Positions 60,658-64,000 of a stretch of DNA of 64,000 nucleotides are shown piece after piece. The notes beneath the pieces are model-generated. The model was not told the origin of the DNA. It did no database searches and was given only the letters and a program-made list of their open reading frames with translations. Source of the DNA: Palsa-948 sp964481195 (lineage in GTDB: Bacteria > Bacteroidota > Bacteroidia > Palsa-948); contig CAYZTB010000003.1 of the NCBI GenBank assembly GCA_964481195.1, forward strand, positions 1-64,000. The letters run 5' to 3'. Made by a program: the position numbers and the translations under genes. Numbering within the stretch: the first letter of the stretch is position 1; every line of letters starts with the position of its first letter.

Positions 60658-60731
60658 TGACCCTGGAGGGATTCGAACCCCCAACCACCTGATCCGAAGT
60701 CAGGTACTCTATCCAGTTGAGCTACAGAGCC
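60658..60731 (-). tRNA. tRNA-Arg (anticodon TCG)
   Basis: 74 bases. Acceptor GGCTCTG pairs with CAGGGTC, with discriminator A. The D arm contains AGCTCAACTGGATAGAG. Anticodon stem CCTGA/TCAGG has loop CTTCGGA, anticodon TCG. The T arm contains GGGGGTTCGAATCCC. CCA is not encoded. Confidence 0.96.
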
Positions 60732-60999
60732 AATATTATTAATTCAACATCATTATCAATTTCCTACTCCAAATCTATACACCCTGCCTGACCGTTTATC
60801 TGCCAAAGGCATGACAGATAAAATATCCAGTTGAGTACTGACGCTCCGGTCAGCATCCTGATTGGCTCTGTCACATCTGGACTAGGAGCCAGTTTTTACA
60901 ATCCGCAAAAATAGACATTTACATTGCGAATCATTAAAGAAACCACAATATTACATCACATTTAACGTTCCGTTTTCTTTAGTACCTTAGCTTAAATCG
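60732..60999. other. Intergenic region with tRNA-Arg-like fragments
   Basis: No gene is seen. TATCCAGTTGAG recurs at 60824-60835 as in the tRNA (60710-60721), and ATTGGCTCTGT at 60861-60871 is the reverse complement of the tRNA 5' end plus flank (60724-60734). A small hairpin CTGAC/GTCAG lies between. These may be remnants of a partial tRNA duplication. Confidence 0.45.
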
Positions 61000-63348
61000 A
61001 TGAGGCATTTGAAAAAAATATGCACATTTAGTCTTTTACTCCTTTCTTTCTTCATAGGAAGCGATGGTATTGCACAGCTGGCAATTGGTCAGTGGCGGGA
61101 TCATTTATCGTACAAAAAAGGTATCTCTGTCACACAAAATGGCAGCGAGGTTTACTGTGCTACTGAAAGTGGTTTATTTAAACTCAATAAAGACGATAAG
61201 TCCATTGAGCGCATGTCTAAAATAGCAGGACTTTCGGATGTGGAGGTGAACACCATTCGATACAACACCTACAACAATACACTTCTTATAGCCTATAAAA
61301 ATGCAAACATCGATCTAATTTCAGGTAATACGATTTATAATCTTTCTGATATCAAACGATCTGTCATCACTGCAAAAAAAACTATCTATAATATTCATTT
61401 CAGAAATCAATATGCATACTTGGCTTGTGGGTTTGGCATTGTAGTGCTTGATATGAATAAAAAAGAAATTAAGGAAACCTACTACATAGGATTAAACGGG
61501 GATTATTTAAATGTAAATGACATCAGCTCGGATGCTTCTAATATATATGCCGCAACAGATTCGGGTGTGTATGTAGCCTCGCTTAGCGCTCCAAACTTAG
61601 CAGATTATAAATCCTGGTCAAAGTATACATCTCTTCCAAAAGGCAAATACAACACCATTGCATCCTTCGCAGGAAAAATTTATACCAACTATGCTGCACC
61701 TGCATCTCAAGGCTGGGGCAACGATACTATTTTCACATTCAACGGGGTTCAATGGAGTAATTTTTTGCCCGATAGCGGCTTGCGTCCCGTGCGTAAAATT
61801 GAAGAAAGTCAAAATAAATTAATGATCTCCTCCATTAATCTGATAGATGTATATGACCCCTCCGAAACTTTAATTGGCTCTATATATTTATTTACAGGCT
61901 CTGATATTGACCCCTATCAATGTATTGCTGACGTAAATGATCCTGACTCTTATTGGATTGCGGATAATTACAACGGCTTAACAAACTGCTATAAAATTAC
62001 TGGCGGAACTGCCTACTACGCACCCAATGGACCTAATACATCCGATGTATATTCCATGCAAGTAGTGAATGAGGAAGTGTGGGTTACTCGGGGAGAACGT
62101 GGAGAAACTTGGTCGAACGTTTATAAAAAAGGCGAAGCATATCGCTTTAAAGATGAAACTTGGACAAGTGTAACAAATAAAAATATTTCTGCCCTTGACT
62201 CAACATACGATGTTGTTTCTATTGCTGTAGATCCTAACGATTCTGAACATTATTACCTAGGTGCATTGGGAGTTGGACTTTTAGAAATTAAAAACGGTGC
62301 AGTAGTAAATGTTTGGAACGAAAAAAATAGTAGTCTTCAATCTACCGGATGGAGTAGCACCTTTCATTGGGTGGGAATATTTGGGCTTACATTTGATCAG
62401 GAAGGAAATTTATGGGTAAGTAACTCAACCGCTCCTCAGCCACTTTCCGTTCGAAAAACGGACGGCACCTGGCAATCTTTCAATGTCTCTGCACTAGCTA
62501 CAAATCCTACAACAGGAACTATTTTAGTGGATCAGTCAAAACAAAAATGGGTGCTGCTTCCCCGTAACGTAGGTATTTTAGTGTTAAATGATAATGGCAC
62601 CTGGGCAACAGGCGATGATCAAATGAAAAAACTTTCCTCTATTAAAGGAAGTGGAAGTTTACCAAGCAACGAAGTTATCTGTCTTGCCGAAGATCAAGAT
62701 GGTGAAATATGGGCGGGCACCGATAAAGGCATCGCAGTATTTTATTGTGCCGATCAGATGTTCTCTTCTAACGGCTGCGAGGCACAGCAAATATTTATTG
62801 AGCAAGACGGGCATACGCAGCTTTTACTTGAAACAGAAGTTATCAATGCCATTGCTATTGATGGTGCAAATAGGAAATGGATTGGCACTCAAAACTCCGG
62901 TGCTTATTTAATGTCGGCAGATGGCATTGTGCAGATAAAACATTTTACGGTTGACAACAGCCCACTCCTGTCTGATGAAATACGCTCTATAGCCATACAC
63001 CCTAAATCGGGCGAAGTATTTTTTGGCACAGGCCGAGGAATTATTTCATACCGAAACGATGCAACGGAGGGTAATTCTGAATATGAGAATGTATATGCCT
63101 TTCCAAATCCGGTAAAGCCTGGCTACGATGGACCTATTGCCATATCCGGCTTGATTGATAACGCCAATGTAAAAATTACAGACATCAGCGGCTCCTTGAT
63201 TTTTGAAACTACGGCACTTGGCGGACAAGCCATTTGGTACGGAAAAAATTTCAAAGGAGAAAAAGCAAGCTCCGGTGTGTATTTAATTTTTTGCTCCAAT
63301 CCCGATGGCACTAAAACTTTTGTGACTAAGATTCTAGTAGTAAACTAA
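61000..63348 (+). CDS. porZ: Type IX secretion system protein PorZ-like (two-component-regulator-type propellers with CTD)
   Basis: 782 residues, matching the length of PorZ. A signal peptide covers residues 1-25 (ends IAQ). The start of the mature part 'IGQWRDHLSYKKG' is characteristic. Two beta-propellers follow, with blades of the type 'GSEVYCATESGLFKLNKDD', 'NIYAATDSGVYVAS', 'GNLWVSNSTAPQ' and 'GEIWAGTDKGIAVF'. The last 80 residues form a T9SS sorting domain ('YAFPNPVKPGYDGPIAI', 'ASSGVYLIFCSN'). In Porphyromonas, PorZ belongs to the outer-membrane attachment complex that anchors cargo to anionic LPS. Its presence agrees with the many T9SS cargo genes to the left. The stop overlaps the convergent gene by 4 bases. 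Confidence 0.88.
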   Translation: MRHLKKICTFSLLLLSFFIGSDGIAQLAIGQWRDHLSYKKGISVTQNGSEVYCATESGLFKLNKDDKSIERMSKIAGLSDVEVNTIRYNTYNNTLLIAYKNANIDLISGNTIYNLSDIKRSVITAKKTIYNIHFRNQYAYLACGFGIVVLDMNKKEIKETYYIGLNGDYLNVNDISSDASNIYAATDSGVYVASLSAPNLADYKSWSKYTSLPKGKYNTIASFAGKIYTNYAAPASQGWGNDTIFTFNGVQWSNFLPDSGLRPVRKIEESQNKLMISSINLIDVYDPSETLIGSIYLFTGSDIDPYQCIADVNDPDSYWIADNYNGLTNCYKITGGTAYYAPNGPNTSDVYSMQVVNEEVWVTRGERGETWSNVYKKGEAYRFKDETWTSVTNKNISALDSTYDVVSIAVDPNDSEHYYLGALGVGLLEIKNGAVVNVWNEKNSSLQSTGWSSTFHWVGIFGLTFDQEGNLWVSNSTAPQPLSVRKTDGTWQSFNVSALATNPTTGTILVDQSKQKWVLLPRNVGILVLNDNGTWATGDDQMKKLSSIKGSGSLPSNEVICLAEDQDGEIWAGTDKGIAVFYCADQMFSSNGCEAQQIFIEQDGHTQLLLETEVINAIAIDGANRKWIGTQNSGAYLMSADGIVQIKHFTVDNSPLLSDEIRSIAIHPKSGEVFFGTGRGIISYRNDATEGNSEYENVYAFPNPVKPGYDGPIAISGLIDNANVKITDISGSLIFETTALGGQAIWYGKNFKGEKASSGVYLIFCSNPDGTKTFVTKILVVN

Positions 63349-64000
63349 GTCGCCTCCCTCTTTCTAATAAAGGCAAAATACAACACGGCTCCAGCTGTGA
63401 ATATAAATACACCTAGCGCTATATAAAAAGCATATAACACGGGTGGGTTTTCGTATTTAAATTCTGTTACACTTTCGCCTGCAGGTATAAAAACCGACAT
63501 AAACAGATAATTACTTTTATACCAGGTAGTTTTCTCTCCATTTACTAAAACATTCCAGCCCGGATAAGCACTTTGCATAATGGTTAACACCTGAGGCGCA
63601 GCCGACATAGCTTTGATCTTAAACGTATTGGGTTTAAACTCTAAAAAATAAGCTGTGTCAGAAGTAGCATGAGCTATATTTTTATTTTTTAATAGACTGA
63701 AATCCTCCGTGCTAAAATACAAGTTCTCCTTTTCTATTTCATTTGATATTTTATGCTCTGCTAACCTATTTAATGGAAAAATTGAGGCAGACAAATAAGC
63801 TATTGAATTATCTAAAGCATGCTTGCTTAGCAACGTGTCTTTCTCTAAAAGCAAATAATCATTTAACCAAAAGGAAGAAAATCCGTCAATGGCTGGCTGT
63901 TTGGTAAAGTTATTTACGTTCCTCCATATACCCACCACTCCCGTTCCTTCGTTTTTTGCATTTACCATGCTGGTTCTTGTAGGAATAGGCCAATCGGCAG
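63345..64000 (-). CDS. YfhO-like membrane protein, C-terminal part (5' end outside window)
   Basis: The frame stays open to the window edge, so the start and N-terminal membrane domain lie beyond 64000; the ATG at 63968 is internal. The visible 218 codons match the extracytoplasmic C-terminal region and last membrane helix of YfhO-type proteins: 'LTIMQSAYPGWNVLVNGEK', 'LFMSVFIPAGESVTEFKYE' and the helix 'YAFYIALGVFIFTAGAVLY', then a basic tail 'FIRKREAT'. The family is linked to glycosylation of cell-wall or lipid-bound polymers in Gram-positives; in Bacteroidota the role is unclear. Confidence 0.8.
   Translation of the reverse strand, partial: ADWPIPTRTSMVNAKNEGTGVVGIWRNVNNFTKQPAIDGFSSFWLNDYLLLEKDTLLSKHALDNSIAYLSASIFPLNRLAEHKISNEIEKENLYFSTEDFSLLKNKNIAHATSDTAYFLEFKPNTFKIKAMSAAPQVLTIMQSAYPGWNVLVNGEKTTWYKSNYLFMSVFIPAGESVTEFKYENPPVLYAFYIALGVFIFTAGAVLYFAFIRKREAT

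Overview
The window looks like a chromosomal segment of a gliding or T9SS-bearing member of the Bacteroidota. The evidence is a dozen secreted proteins ending in type A or type B type IX secretion (T9SS) sorting domains, a PorZ-like T9SS component, SprB-type repeats, and recurring matches to the Bacteroidota -7 promoter element TANNTTTG upstream of genes. The housekeeping genes (gyrB, atpD, clpX-clpP-tig, purK-purE, fbp, ribF) and two tRNAs point to chromosome rather than plasmid or phage. Species cannot be named from the sequence alone.

Layout. 1-20.2 kb (all minus strand): large exported proteins built from beta-propeller, kelch, beta-helix, FG-GAP and BNR-like repeats. Nearly all whose C-terminus lies inside the window end in a T9SS sorting domain. 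Among them are a cytochrome c / copper monooxygenase fusion and three members of a small family with a shared N-terminal module. 20.4-21.9 kb: one plus-strand cytoplasmic helical protein of unknown function. 21.9-32.6 kb (minus): a compact four-gene run of type B (gliding-motility-type CTD) proteins behind a good promoter. 32.7-46.9 kb: metabolic and core genes in both directions (fbp, a GNAT enzyme, an outer-membrane protein, a collagen-like surface protein, gyrB, DUF1801, NTF2-like, atpD, ribF, LRR protein, PP2C phosphatase, membrane protein, M19 peptidase). 47.0-52.1 kb: a TPP-riboswitch-headed thiamine cluster, thiS-thiC-thiE-like-thiD-carbonic anhydrase-thiE, without thiG, thiH or thiF. 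52.2-55.5 kb (minus): tig-clpP-clpX. 55.6-58.1 kb: an accessory pocket with an unknown protein, a lipoprotein, the truncated 5' end of a secreted-protein gene, and a frameshifted AAA ATPase/DUF234 gene whose promoter side carries two perfect inverted repeats sharing one core. 58.1-60.8 kb: tRNA-Leu(TAG), a repeat-rich intergenic stretch, purK-purE and tRNA-Arg(TCG). 61.0-64 kb: PorZ and the end of a YfhO-like membrane protein that runs off the window.

How it fits together: the left half is cargo for the secretion route that PorZ, at the right end, serves at the cell surface. The thiamine cluster is probably controlled as one transcript by TPP. Small palindromic repeats, some bounded by GCCAC/GTGGC, are scattered between genes, and one sits in frame inside a sorting domain. 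The most unusual items are the ATPase with its paired operator-like repeats, the variable-tail protein family coupled by 4-base overlaps to T9SS cargo genes, and the heme/copper enzyme carrying a T9SS tail.
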